Source: an uncultured Collinsella sp. (lineage in GTDB: Bacteria > Actinomycetota > Coriobacteriia > Coriobacteriales > Coriobacteriaceae). From it: a stretch of DNA of 7,340 bases. Numbering within the stretch: position 1 is the first letter of the stretch; each line of letters opens with the position of its first letter. This document shows, one piece after another, positions 1 to 7,053 of the stretch. Where the stretch lies: contig URNK01000085.1 in the NCBI GenBank assembly GCA_900549195.1, positions 1 through 7,340 of the forward strand, read 5' to 3'. The translations under genes were made by a program, and so were the position numbers. The notes under the pieces are model-generated. The model worked only from the letters and a program-made list of their open reading frames with translations, ran no database searches and had not been told where the DNA came from.

Positions 1-49
1 ACGAGATGAGCGCTAGTCTCGTGGGCTCGGAGATGTGTATAAGAGACAG
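1..49. other. Nextera i7 / Read-2 sequencing adapter (artefact)
   Basis: This is synthetic library sequence, not genome. Bases 1-7 match the end of the Illumina P7 primer, bases 8-15 (GAGCGCTA) sit where the i7 index lies, and bases 16-49 match the Nextera Read-2 transposase adapter. The last 19 bases (31-49) are the Tn5 mosaic end. The index read in reverse is TAGCGCTC, which I recall as Nextera N723. The same 49 bases occur inverted at 7292-7340. Genomic sequence begins at base 50. Confidence 0.98.
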
Positions 50-360
50 CCGTTGCCGCTAAAGATGCTGTCAAAGATGTCGCCCCAGCCGCTGGCACCC
101 GCGCCGGCACCGTAGCCGCCGCCATACGCGCCGCCCGCGCCCGGCATGCCGCCAAACATGAGCATCTGGTCGTACTCTTTGCGCTTCTTCTCGTCCGAAA
201 GCGTCTCGTAGGCCTCGCTGATCTCCTTGAACTTGGCCTCGTCGCCGCCGGCATCGGGGTGATATTTTTGCGCGAGCTTGCGAAACGCGCTCTTGATCTC
301 TTTGTCGGAGGCGCTCTTGGATACGCCCAGGATGTCATAGAAGGTTTTGCCTGCAGCCAT
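50..360 (-). CDS. dnaJ: DnaJ-family co-chaperone, N-terminal fragment
   Basis: J-domain protein that delivers unfolded substrates to DnaK in the cytoplasm and stimulates its ATPase. About 103 genomic codons remain; the rest is lost at the adapter junction. Residues 6-68 form a complete J domain with the invariant HPD motif at 34-36 (helix II/III loop), which contacts DnaK. Residues 69-104 are a Gly-rich G/F region (GGMPGAGGAYGGG, then DIFDSIF). The ATG at 360 is supported by an AGGAG ribosome binding site 5 nt upstream. It lies downstream of grpE in the same direction but is separated from it by 107 nt with two hairpins. The missing part would decide between DnaJ with a Cys-rich zinc domain and the CbpA type without one. 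The dnaK-grpE context favours DnaJ. Any residues reported after the Ser-Gly-Asn of the G/F region (a tail such as CLLYTSPSPRD) come from the adapter. Confidence 0.9.
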
Positions 361-382
361 CGTAGCTCCTCTCCTGTTTCAT

Positions 383-403
383 CCGCCGCCCAGCGGGCGG
401 CGG
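383..403 (-). repeat. 9-bp GC hairpin in the dnaJ leader
   Basis: A perfect inverted repeat with arms CCGCCGCCC and GGGCGGCGG and a 3-nt loop lies 22 nt upstream of the dnaJ start codon. No T-run follows on either strand, so it is not a standard terminator. In RNA it would be very stable just before the dnaJ ribosome binding site. It could mark a processing site or tune dnaJ expression relative to grpE; either role is inference. Confidence 0.6.
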
Positions 404-428
404 CTCATGCTTTCATATGGCACTAGGC

Positions 429-464
429 CAGAAAGGGCCCCGGGTGTTGCCCCGGGGCCCTTCT
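429..464 (-). terminator. Strong hairpin just after grpE, possible attenuator or terminator
   Basis: A perfect 12-bp GC-rich stem has arms at 451-462 and 433-444 and a 6-nt loop. It begins 6 nt past the grpE stop codon. On the minus strand the stem is followed only by TTTCT, a weak U-tract, so termination may be partial. This would make dnaK-grpE the main transcript, with reduced read-through into dnaJ. No convincing separate dnaJ promoter was seen in the remaining 68 nt. Confidence 0.6.
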
Positions 465-467
465 CAA

Positions 468-1310
468 TTACTCCTCGGTGCTCTCGGCCGTATCGGCCGC
501 AGCATCCTCGGGCGCCGCTTCGGGCTCCGGTGCGGGGCGTTTCTCGCCGCCGTAGGTCACCGTCACCATCGCGGAACGCAGGATGCGATCCGCCATGCGG
601 TAGCCCTTCTGGTACACGTCGTTGACGGTCTCGTCGTACTGCGACGCGTCCTCGACGCGACCCACGGCCTGGTGCTCGAGCGGATCGAACGCCTCGCCCT
701 TGGGGTCGATGGGCTCAACGCCCTCGTGCGCAAACACATCGAGCAGCTTGGCATGCACCGCGTCGACGCCGTCGACGAACTGCTTAAAGTCGTCGGCAAG
801 CTCCTGGCTGCGGGCATGGTCGATCGCACGCTCGATATCGTCGACCACCGGCAGCAGCGCGGTGACGAGCTTCTCGGTCGCGCGCTCGCGCTCGGCGATA
901 CGCTCATTGGCGGTGCGGCGACGGAAGTTCTCCCAGTCGGCCTGAAGACGGGCGGTACGCTCAGTGGCGTCCTTTGCCTTGTCCTCGGCGACCTTCTGAG
1001 CCTCTGCCGCAGCATCGAGCTCATTGCGCACGTCGGCGAGCTCCTTTTGGGCCTGCTCGAACTTGAGCTTAAAGTCGTTGTCGGCGGCTTCCTCACCGGC
1101 GCGGATAGCGGCTTCCACCATCTCGTCCTCGGTCATCGTCGCCTCCTTGTTGGAATCCTCTACCTGGTTCTCGGCAGCCTCGGCGGCCTCGGCCTCGTTG
1201 GCCTCGGTATCGTCGACGGCCTCTACGGGAATCTTCACGTCCTTCTCCTCAGAGTCAACGGGGGCGGTGCCAGCGGCAGCCGCCTCCGTGCGAGCTTTAC
1301 GGGCGGACAT
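468..1310 (-). CDS. grpE: GrpE, nucleotide exchange factor for DnaK
   Basis: Cytoplasmic homodimer that releases ADP from DnaK and so resets the chaperone cycle. The 280-residue product has an acidic, Ala/Glu-rich disordered N-terminus (about 1-75), a long charged helix expected to dimerise as a coiled coil (about 78-142, including LQADWENFRRR at 122-132), and a C-terminal beta domain. That domain carries GVEPIDPKGEAFDPLEHQAV (197-216) and the GrpE signature region YQKGYRMADRILRSAMVTV (233-251). A Pro/Glu/Ala-rich tail follows. It starts 2 nt after the dnaK stop, with GAGGA inside the last dnaK codons as a ribosome binding site, so translation is probably coupled. The product is longer than the roughly 190-220 residues usual for the family, mostly because of the acidic ends. 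An internal ATG (codon 59, at 1136) has a stronger Shine-Dalgarno, AAGGAGG with 5-nt spacing, and would give a 222-residue form of ordinary length. The family call is certain; which start is used is not. Confidence 0.96.
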   Translation of the reverse strand: MSARKARTEAAAAGTAPVDSEEKDVKIPVEAVDDTEANEAEAAEAAENQVEDSNKEATMTEDEMVEAAIRAGEEAADNDFKLKFEQAQKELADVRNELDAAAEAQKVAEDKAKDATERTARLQADWENFRRRTANERIAERERATEKLVTALLPVVDDIERAIDHARSQELADDFKQFVDGVDAVHAKLLDVFAHEGVEPIDPKGEAFDPLEHQAVGRVEDASQYDETVNDVYQKGYRMADRILRSAMVTVTYGGEKRPAPEPEAAPEDAAADTAESTEE

Positions 1311-1312
1311 GA

Positions 1313-3205
<1,893 letters not shown>

Positions 3206-3233
3206 TAGAAATTCCCTCTCTCTTGTGCGTTTG

Positions 3234-3261
3234 CACCGACTCGGCGGTCTGCCGAGCGGTG
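3234..3261 (-). promoter_or_regulatory. Hairpin in the dnaK 5' leader
   Basis: An 11-bp stem built from CACCG + CTCGGC pairs with GCCGAG + CGGTG, with one bulged base at 3239 and a 5-nt loop at 3246-3250. It lies 28 nt upstream of the dnaK start codon and so probably within its mRNA leader. It does not cover the ribosome binding site, so a simple RNA thermometer is unlikely. Stabilising the transcript 5' end is one possible role (inference). Confidence 0.5.
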
Positions 3262-3284
3262 TTTCGGCTTGTCTTTCAGGATGT

Positions 3285-3315
3285 AGTGTATCCCCTTATG
3301 GGCCGGAATATACAA
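3285..3315 (-). promoter_or_regulatory. Tentative dnaK promoter
   Basis: Read on the minus strand, TTGTAT (3310-3315) and TACACT (3285-3290) resemble -35 and -10 boxes, but the 19-nt spacer is longer than ideal. The surrounding block is markedly AT-rich in a GC-rich contig, as expected near a promoter. I found neither a CIRCE element (TTAGCACTC-N9-GAGTGCTAA) for HrcA nor a HAIR element (CTTGAGT-N7-ACTCAAG) for HspR, so the heat-shock control of this dnaK is not explained by the sequence. Confidence 0.25.
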
Positions 3316-3463
3316 AATCTAAGTCAATTCATATAAGATTTCTTATTGCCGAGAGTTTAGGTTCACAAATGCGCAGGTAGACGCGCTGATTGAGTTCTCG
3401 GCAAATCTATCGAGATCTATGTAGAGATGGCTGAGGTTTGCGTCCGGGGGTGCCTGGGGCCGC

Positions 3464-3643
3464 CTTGCGGAAAGCTCGTCCCGTTTTGAGCGTGGATTCC
3501 GGGCCGCGGTTTCCGTCTGAAGGCTCAACCGGAAACCGTATCCCGTTTTGAGAGCTGATACCGGGTCGCAGTTTCCGCTAGCGGGCCCAACCGGAAACTG
3601 CGACCCGTTTTTCGGCCAAATAACGGGATGCCCTTTCCGCAAG
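3464..3643. repeat. BIME-like array of alternating inverted repeat units, 62-bp period
   Basis: Six 16-nt units alternate in orientation. The R' form follows CGGAAA-N6-CCCG and the R form follows CGGG-N6-TTTCCG (one base of the N6 varies least). Order: R' 3468-3483, R 3500-3515, R' 3530-3545, R 3562-3577, R' 3592-3607, R 3624-3639. Both orientations recur at exactly 62 bp, and each inner R/R' pair encloses a 14-nt loop ending in AAC. The two full 62-bp units (3480-3541 and 3542-3603) match at 46 of 62 positions and share TCCCGTTTTGAG exactly. The outermost units pair with each other through CTTGCGGAAA (3464-3473) and TTTCCGCAAG (3634-3643), so the whole element is closed by a 10-bp inverted repeat. 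The 3' partner of the last R unit is absent. This resembles the architecture of enterobacterial BIMEs made of REP units, but the sequence is different. It does not code for protein. Confidence 0.8.
3562..3612 (+). terminator. Terminator-like hairpin within the repeat array
   Basis: The second R/R' pair is a perfect 16-bp stem (3562-3577 with 3592-3607) around a 14-nt loop, followed directly by five T on the plus strand. It has the form of an intrinsic terminator, but no plus-strand gene precedes it in the window. It may simply be the best-preserved repeat hairpin. Because the T-run is part of the repeat consensus (CCCGTTTT), termination could be a by-product of the repeat. Confidence 0.45.
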
Positions 3644-3688
3644 CGCGCCCAATAGCTCAATATTTCAAGTCACCTTTAGCTAACATTT

Positions 3689-3721
3689 GCGCAGCTCAAC
3701 GGCCCCACCTGCGCGTTTTTT
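3689..3721 (+). terminator. Orphan terminator-like hairpin
   Basis: GCGCAG (3689-3694) pairs with CTGCGC (3709-3714) around a 14-nt loop, and after one G there are six T (3716-3721) on the plus strand. The stem is short but the U-tract is good. No plus-strand gene lies upstream in the window. It could terminate an unannotated plus-strand RNA, or be the remnant of a lost gene's terminator. It ends about 50 nt before the ferredoxin promoter and could insulate it. Confidence 0.4.
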
Positions 3722-3773
3722 AGTAAACCTTGGCATACTCGGCGAACGGTATGAAGATGCCGGCCAGAGGGTA

Positions 3774-3801
3774 TTGCAAACGGTCGCTCCCGTGGTATGT
3801 T
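3774..3801 (+). promoter_or_regulatory. Likely sigma-A-type promoter of the ferredoxin gene
   Basis: TTGCAA (3774-3779) and TATGTT (3796-3801) are separated by 16 nt. A TG dinucleotide at 3793-3794 makes this an extended -10 promoter. Transcription would start near 3808, leaving a leader of about 55 nt before the ferredoxin ATG. The placement fits a strongly expressed monocistronic gene. Confidence 0.5.
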
Positions 3802-3862
3802 TTTGCCCGAATCAAACCGGCGCGCATCGCCTGTAGCGTCGGTCAACAGAGAGGAAACTACC

Positions 3863-4048
3863 ATGGCTCATCCCGTAATTGATGCCGACGAGTGCATCGC
3901 TTGTGGCGTTTGCGTCGACTCCTGCCCCGCTGGCGTTCTGGAGCTCCAGGACGTCGCTACCGTCGCTGACGAGGACTCCTGCGTCGCCTGTGGCGCTTGC
4001 CAGGACGCTTGCCCCGCTGGCGCGATCACCGAGATCGTCGAGGAGTAA
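3863..4048 (+). CDS. 2[4Fe-4S] ferredoxin, clostridial type
   Basis: Small cytoplasmic electron carrier that shuttles low-potential electrons between oxidoreductases of anaerobic metabolism, such as pyruvate:ferredoxin oxidoreductase or hydrogenases. The partners are not in this window. The 61 residues carry two classical cluster motifs, CIACGVCVDSCPAG (Cys 11, 14, 17, 21) and CVACGACQDACPAG (Cys 40, 43, 46, 50). This is the internal duplication typical of the roughly 55-residue clostridial ferredoxins, and it is still visible at the DNA level. All eight ligand cysteines and both prolines after the fourth cysteines are present. The protein is acidic, as is usual. The ATG at 3863 has GAGG 8 nt upstream. 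Codon choice is skewed: GCT serves 8 of 11 alanines, unlike the GCC/GCG-rich nad genes, which suggests high expression. The gene stands alone, between its own likely promoter and a terminator. Confidence 0.96.
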   Translation: MAHPVIDADECIACGVCVDSCPAGVLELQDVATVADEDSCVACGACQDACPAGAITEIVEE

Positions 4049-4087
4049 CAACTCCCCCACTTGCACACTCAAAAGTACACCGTGCAC

Positions 4088-4126
4088 AAAAAAGAGGCTT
4101 CCGCATCGCCGCGGAGGCCTCCTTTT
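4088..4126. terminator. Bidirectional intrinsic terminator between fdx and the nad operon
   Basis: An 11-bp stem (4094-4104 with 4111-4121, 6-nt loop, one G-T pair on the plus strand) is flanked by six A on the left (4088-4093) and four T on the right (4123-4126). On the plus strand it ends the ferredoxin transcript 40 nt after its stop. On the minus strand the six A become a six-U tract, so it can also end the convergent nadA-nadB-nadC-niaR transcript. The single wobble pair becomes an A-C mismatch on the minus strand. Confidence 0.8.
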
Positions 4127-4164
4127 GCATATGTGGGCAGCTAATTTGGAGCGGGACCCTTGGC

Positions 4165-4231
4165 AGTTGCGGTGGAATAGTTCCTGTTTTATGTCTTGGA
4201 TGCCGATTTTAGGAACTATTTCACCGCAACT
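4165..4231. repeat. Long hairpin-forming inverted repeat
   Basis: Two 21-nt arms (4165-4185, beginning AGTTGCGGTGG, and 4211-4231, ending TCACCGCAACT) are complementary at 20 of 21 positions around a 25-nt spacer. The single exception is a G-T pair on the plus strand, so plus-strand RNA would form an unbroken 21-bp stem. No T-run follows on either strand, which argues against an intrinsic terminator. It lies 17 nt past the niaR stop and 38 nt from the shared terminator. The size (67 nt) and form fit a small dispersed palindromic element or MITE-like remnant, but no mobility gene is nearby. Confidence 0.75.
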
Positions 4232-4248
4232 TATAGATGCGGCGTCGG

Positions 4249-4794
4249 CTACGAGAGATCATCCTCGTAGGGCATTAAATCGGCAAGGTAGCCTTTCTCC
4301 TTGAGCATGGCCTCGATCTCGTCGAGGGTTTGCTCGTCCTCCGCCGCAATGCGATGGAAGTGATAGCCGCTCGTCACCGTTAGTAGCGGAAAGCTCTTGC
4401 CGCTCTCGATATCGTGCAGGTAGCGCTCAACATCTCGACGATTGCGAATGTCCAGGTCGGCCGTGATCTTACCGTACACGCGGTGATTGACGATCACGTT
4501 GAGCACGGCGCCGCCGGCGTCGACGATACTCGTGAGCTCATCGCCTGCCTGCTCCACGCTGTGGCGAACCTTGACCAAGCGCGTGGGCACGGCGGGGCTG
4601 CTGGGGGCCTCCTGCAGCACATAACCACGGTTGGTCGCCACGATATCGTGCCCGTCGGCGCGCAGCAGAGCGATGTCTTGCACGACAATCTGGCGGCTCA
4701 CACCCACCTCGCGGGCAAGCGCGCTGCCCGATACGGGTCCCTTGGCTCCCTCGAGCACGCCTATGATGGCACGGCGACGCTCGCGGGCGTCCAT
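4249..4794 (-). CDS. niaR: NiaR-type transcriptional repressor of NAD biosynthesis (HTH-11 + 3H domain)
   Basis: Probable niacin-responsive DNA-binding repressor of NAD synthesis and niacin uptake genes, of the YrxA/NiaR family. Residues 5-60 form a winged helix-turn-helix with recognition region SALAREVGVSRQIVVQDIALL. Residues 70-175 form a 3H domain with the conserved histidines and acidic residue: H78 and E86 in RHSVEQAGDEL, H104 in VNHRVYGKI, H145 and H147 in SGYHFH. By analogy with the Thermotoga homologue, H78, E86, H145 and H147 are probable metal ligands. At 181 residues the length is normal. Its ATG overlaps the nadC stop by one base (TAATG), and there is no good ribosome binding site of its own, so it is probably translated by coupling. 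Lying last in the nad operon, it likely controls its own operon. The operator should be upstream of nadA, outside the window. Confidence 0.92.
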   Translation of the reverse strand: MDARERRRAIIGVLEGAKGPVSGSALAREVGVSRQIVVQDIALLRADGHDIVATNRGYVLQEAPSSPAVPTRLVKVRHSVEQAGDELTSIVDAGGAVLNVIVNHRVYGKITADLDIRNRRDVERYLHDIESGKSFPLLTVTSGYHFHRIAAEDEQTLDEIEAMLKEKGYLADLMPYEDDLS

Positions 4795-5654
4795 TATTTA
4801 CCGTCCAGCAGACGCAGGTGCTTAAGCGAGAGGTCGAGAATCGGCGCGGAGTGCGTCAGCGCCCCCGAGCTAATAAAGTCAACGCCCAGGTCGGCGAGCG
4901 CGCGAATGTTGTCGGCGTCCACGTTGCCCGAACACTCGGTCTTGGCACGACCGGCGATAAGCTCGATAGCGGCCGCCATGTCGTCATGGGTCATGTTGTC
5001 GAGCATGATAATGTCGGCACCGGCTTCCACGGCCTCGCGCACCATGTCCAGGTTCTCGCACTCGATCTCGACCGTCGCGGTAAACGATGCATGGGCGCGC
5101 GCCATCTCGATTGCACGCGTCACGCCGCCGGCGGCATCGATGTGGTTGTCCTTGAGCATGACGGCCGTCGACAGGTTGTAACGGTGGTTGCTGCCGCCGC
5201 CAATCTCGACCGCGGCCTTCTCAAAGACGCGCATGCCCGGCGTGGTCTTGCGCGTATCGACGAGCACGGTCTTGGTGCCCTCGAGCGCCGCGGCCATCTG
5301 GTGCGTATAGGTAGCGATACCGCTCATGCGCTGCAGGTAGTTGAGTGCCACGCGCTCACCCGAAAGCAGCACGCGCGCATCGCCGCGTACCTGACCCACA
5401 TGGTCGCCGGCGTGCACCTCGTCGCCATCGGCAACGTCGAGCAGCACCGTGCTCTGCGAATCCAGCAGCTCAAAGGTGCGAGCAAACACATCCAGCCCCG
5501 CGATGATACCATCGGCCTTGGCGATAAGCTCCACCTTGGCGGGACGCGCCGTGGGGCACACGCTCGCCGTGCTCACGTCCTCAAACGTAATGTCCTCGCG
5601 CAGAGCCTGCAGAATCAGATCATCGACGACGAGCTTCATGGTAATGGGATTCAT
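4794..5654 (-). CDS. nadC: Nicotinate-nucleotide pyrophosphorylase (quinolinate phosphoribosyltransferase)
   Basis: Converts quinolinate and PRPP to nicotinate mononucleotide, CO2 and pyrophosphate, the step joining the de novo branch to common NAD synthesis. It is cytoplasmic. The 286-residue length is normal. An N-terminal alpha/beta domain (about 1-115) ends in ERVALNYLQRMSGIAT (100-115). The C-terminal barrel carries the quinolinate/PRPP-binding residues: DTRKTTPGMR (133-142, with R135 and K136), GGGSNHRYNL (152-161, with H157 and R158), LKDNHI (167-172, with K168), EIECENL (196-202) and IMLDNM (216-221). It ends with SGN (242-244) and ISSGALTHSAPILDLSL. The ATG at 5654 is chosen because GGAGGAG sits 6 nt upstream, inside the last codons of nadB; a second Met at codon 6 is possible but less well placed. 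It starts 3 nt after nadB and overlaps niaR by one base. Confidence 0.97.
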   Translation of the reverse strand: MNPITMKLVVDDLILQALREDITFEDVSTASVCPTARPAKVELIAKADGIIAGLDVFARTFELLDSQSTVLLDVADGDEVHAGDHVGQVRGDARVLLSGERVALNYLQRMSGIATYTHQMAAALEGTKTVLVDTRKTTPGMRVFEKAAVEIGGGSNHRYNLSTAVMLKDNHIDAAGGVTRAIEMARAHASFTATVEIECENLDMVREAVEAGADIIMLDNMTHDDMAAAIELIAGRAKTECSGNVDADNIRALADLGVDFISSGALTHSAPILDLSLKHLRLLDGK

Positions 5655-5657
5655 GGT

Positions 5658-7034
5658 CTACTCCTCCACGGCCTGCGTGCCGGCGGCACGGGCCAAATCA
5701 TCGATTGCCAGGGTGTCGGCGCTCAGGGCGCGATGACGGCCATCGAGCGCGGGATCGCCCGCCTGCTCCACGGCCAGCGACTCGCCGGTGCGCATGTACC
5801 ACGCGGCGCGACGACCCCAGACCAGCGCCTCGAGCAGGCTGTTTGATGCAAGGCGATTCTTGCCGTGAACGCCATTGCAAGCCGTCTCGCCCGCGGCGTA
5901 GAGCTCGGGCATCGAAGTGCGGCCGTCCTTATCGACCCATACGCCGCCCATAAAGTAGTGCTGCGTGGGCGTAACGGGGATGGGCTCGTCCAAGATGTCG
6001 CGGCCGTCCTCAAGGCAGCGCGCGCGAATGTTGGCAAAATGCCCGGTCACCACATCGCGCTCGACGGGGGCAAAGCTCAGCCACTCGTGCTCGGCACCGT
6101 CCTGCTTCATCTGCTCGCGAATAGCGGCGGCGACCACATCGCGCGGCTGAAGCTCGTCGGTAAAGCGCTCGCCGGCGGCGTTGAGCAAAATCGCGCCCTC
6201 GCCGCGGCAGCTCTCGCTGATCAGGAAGGTGCGGCCCGGCTGCGGCGAGAACAGTCCCGTGGGGTGAATCTGCACGTAGTCCAGATGCTCCATCTTAATG
6301 TCATGCTCCTGAGCAATGTAGCAGGCGTCGCCCGTGAGCTGCGGGTAGTTGGTCGAATGGTCGTATACGCCGCCGATGCCGCCCGTTGCCCACAGCGTGT
6401 GGCAGGCATGGATCTTAAACGGCTCGCCGGCATGCGCGCCCTCGGCGGCATTTACCAGCTCGTCGGCGGGACGAACCGAGTTGTCCTCGTCCACGGGAAC
6501 GGCGATGACACCGGCACACACCCTGGCGCCGTCATGTTCGCCCGTCAGGATGTCGGTCATGGCCACGTGCTCCAAAATCTGCACGTTATCCAGCTTGCGA
6601 ACGGCCTGGAGCAGCTTGGTCGTGATCTCCTTGCCCGTAATGTCGGCATGGAAGGCAATGCGCGGACGGCTGTGCGCGCCCTCGCGGGTAAAGTCGAGGC
6701 TGCCGTCGGCCTTGCGCTCAAAGTCCACGCCCATCGCTAGCAAGTCGTTGATGACCGAGCGGCTCGAGCGAATCATGATGTCGACGCTCTCGCGGCGGTT
6801 CTCGTAGTGGCCGGCGTGCATGGTGTCCTCAAAGAAGGCATCGTAGTCCGAGCCCTCGGGCAGTACGCAGATGCCGCCCTGCGCGAGCATCGAATCGCAC
6901 TCGTCGACAGCGCCCTTGGAGAGCATGATCACGCGCGTGCTCGTCGGCAGGTTGAGAGCCGCGTACAAGCCCGCTACGCCGCAGCCGGCAATAACGACGT
7001 CGCACTCCATGTCGGGGTATTGTTTGGTTTCCAC
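5658..7034 (-). CDS. nadB: L-aspartate oxidase
   Basis: FAD enzyme that oxidises L-aspartate to iminoaspartate, the substrate handed to NadA. I place the start at GTG 7034 (458 residues), because GGAGAGG lies 6 nt upstream. An in-frame ATG at 7079 has no such site and would begin inside the upstream palindrome. With this start, the FAD dinucleotide motif GCGVAG is at 17-22, SMLAQGGI at 48-55, REGAHSRPRI at 117-126, HPTGL at 257-261, SESCRGEGA at 273-281, HYFMGG at 359-364, and GVHGKNRLASNSLLEA at 388-403. By alignment to E. coli NadB, E118, H257, R277, H359 and R394 correspond to the active-site Glu, His, Arg, His and Arg. It is about 80 residues shorter than the E. coli enzyme: only about 46 residues follow the FAD domain, so most of the C-terminal helical domain is missing, though the frame ends cleanly and is tightly joined to nadC. 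Fumarate or oxygen could be the acceptor; an anaerobe would be expected to use fumarate. Confidence 0.95.
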   Translation of the reverse strand: METKQYPDMECDVVIAGCGVAGLYAALNLPTSTRVIMLSKGAVDECDSMLAQGGICVLPEGSDYDAFFEDTMHAGHYENRRESVDIMIRSSRSVINDLLAMGVDFERKADGSLDFTREGAHSRPRIAFHADITGKEITTKLLQAVRKLDNVQILEHVAMTDILTGEHDGARVCAGVIAVPVDEDNSVRPADELVNAAEGAHAGEPFKIHACHTLWATGGIGGVYDHSTNYPQLTGDACYIAQEHDIKMEHLDYVQIHPTGLFSPQPGRTFLISESCRGEGAILLNAAGERFTDELQPRDVVAAAIREQMKQDGAEHEWLSFAPVERDVVTGHFANIRARCLEDGRDILDEPIPVTPTQHYFMGGVWVDKDGRTSMPELYAAGETACNGVHGKNRLASNSLLEALVWGRRAAWYMRTGESLAVEQAGDPALDGRHRALSADTLAIDDLARAAGTQAVEE

Positions 7035-7053
7035 AGGAATCCTCTCCTTTGTA

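Larger units (their letters stand above)
3206..3862. other. Gene-poor divergent intergenic region
   Basis: These 657 bases between the divergently read dnaK and ferredoxin genes hold no gene I can support. The left part is the dnaK leader and an AT-rich block (about 3305-3350). A 9-bp inverted repeat, TTGCCGAGA (3346-3354) and TCTCGGCAA (3396-3404), lies upstream of dnaK with a 41-nt spacer. Bases 3405-3463 show nothing clear. The repeat array, two plus-strand terminator-like hairpins and the ferredoxin promoter are listed separately. Open frames on the minus strand here, such as 3343-3660, run through the repeats and resemble no protein family I know. Confidence 0.7.

Noticed and set aside
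3480..3643. CRISPR array
   Set aside because: The 62-bp units are themselves diverged inverted repeats. There are no identical 23-37 nt direct repeats with unique spacers, and no cas genes.
3343..3660. 105-codon minus-strand open frame in the intergenic region
   Set aside because: It runs through the inverted repeat array, and its product resembles no known domain. Stop-free length is easily reached by chance in GC-rich repeats.
3676..3864. 62-codon minus-strand open frame upstream of the ferredoxin gene
   Set aside because: It is antisense to the ferredoxin promoter and leader, with no convincing ribosome binding site or recognisable motif.
4165..4231. Intrinsic terminator of the nad operon
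   Set aside because: No T-run follows the stem on either strand, and a good terminator with a six-U tract on the minus strand lies just beyond it at 4088-4126.
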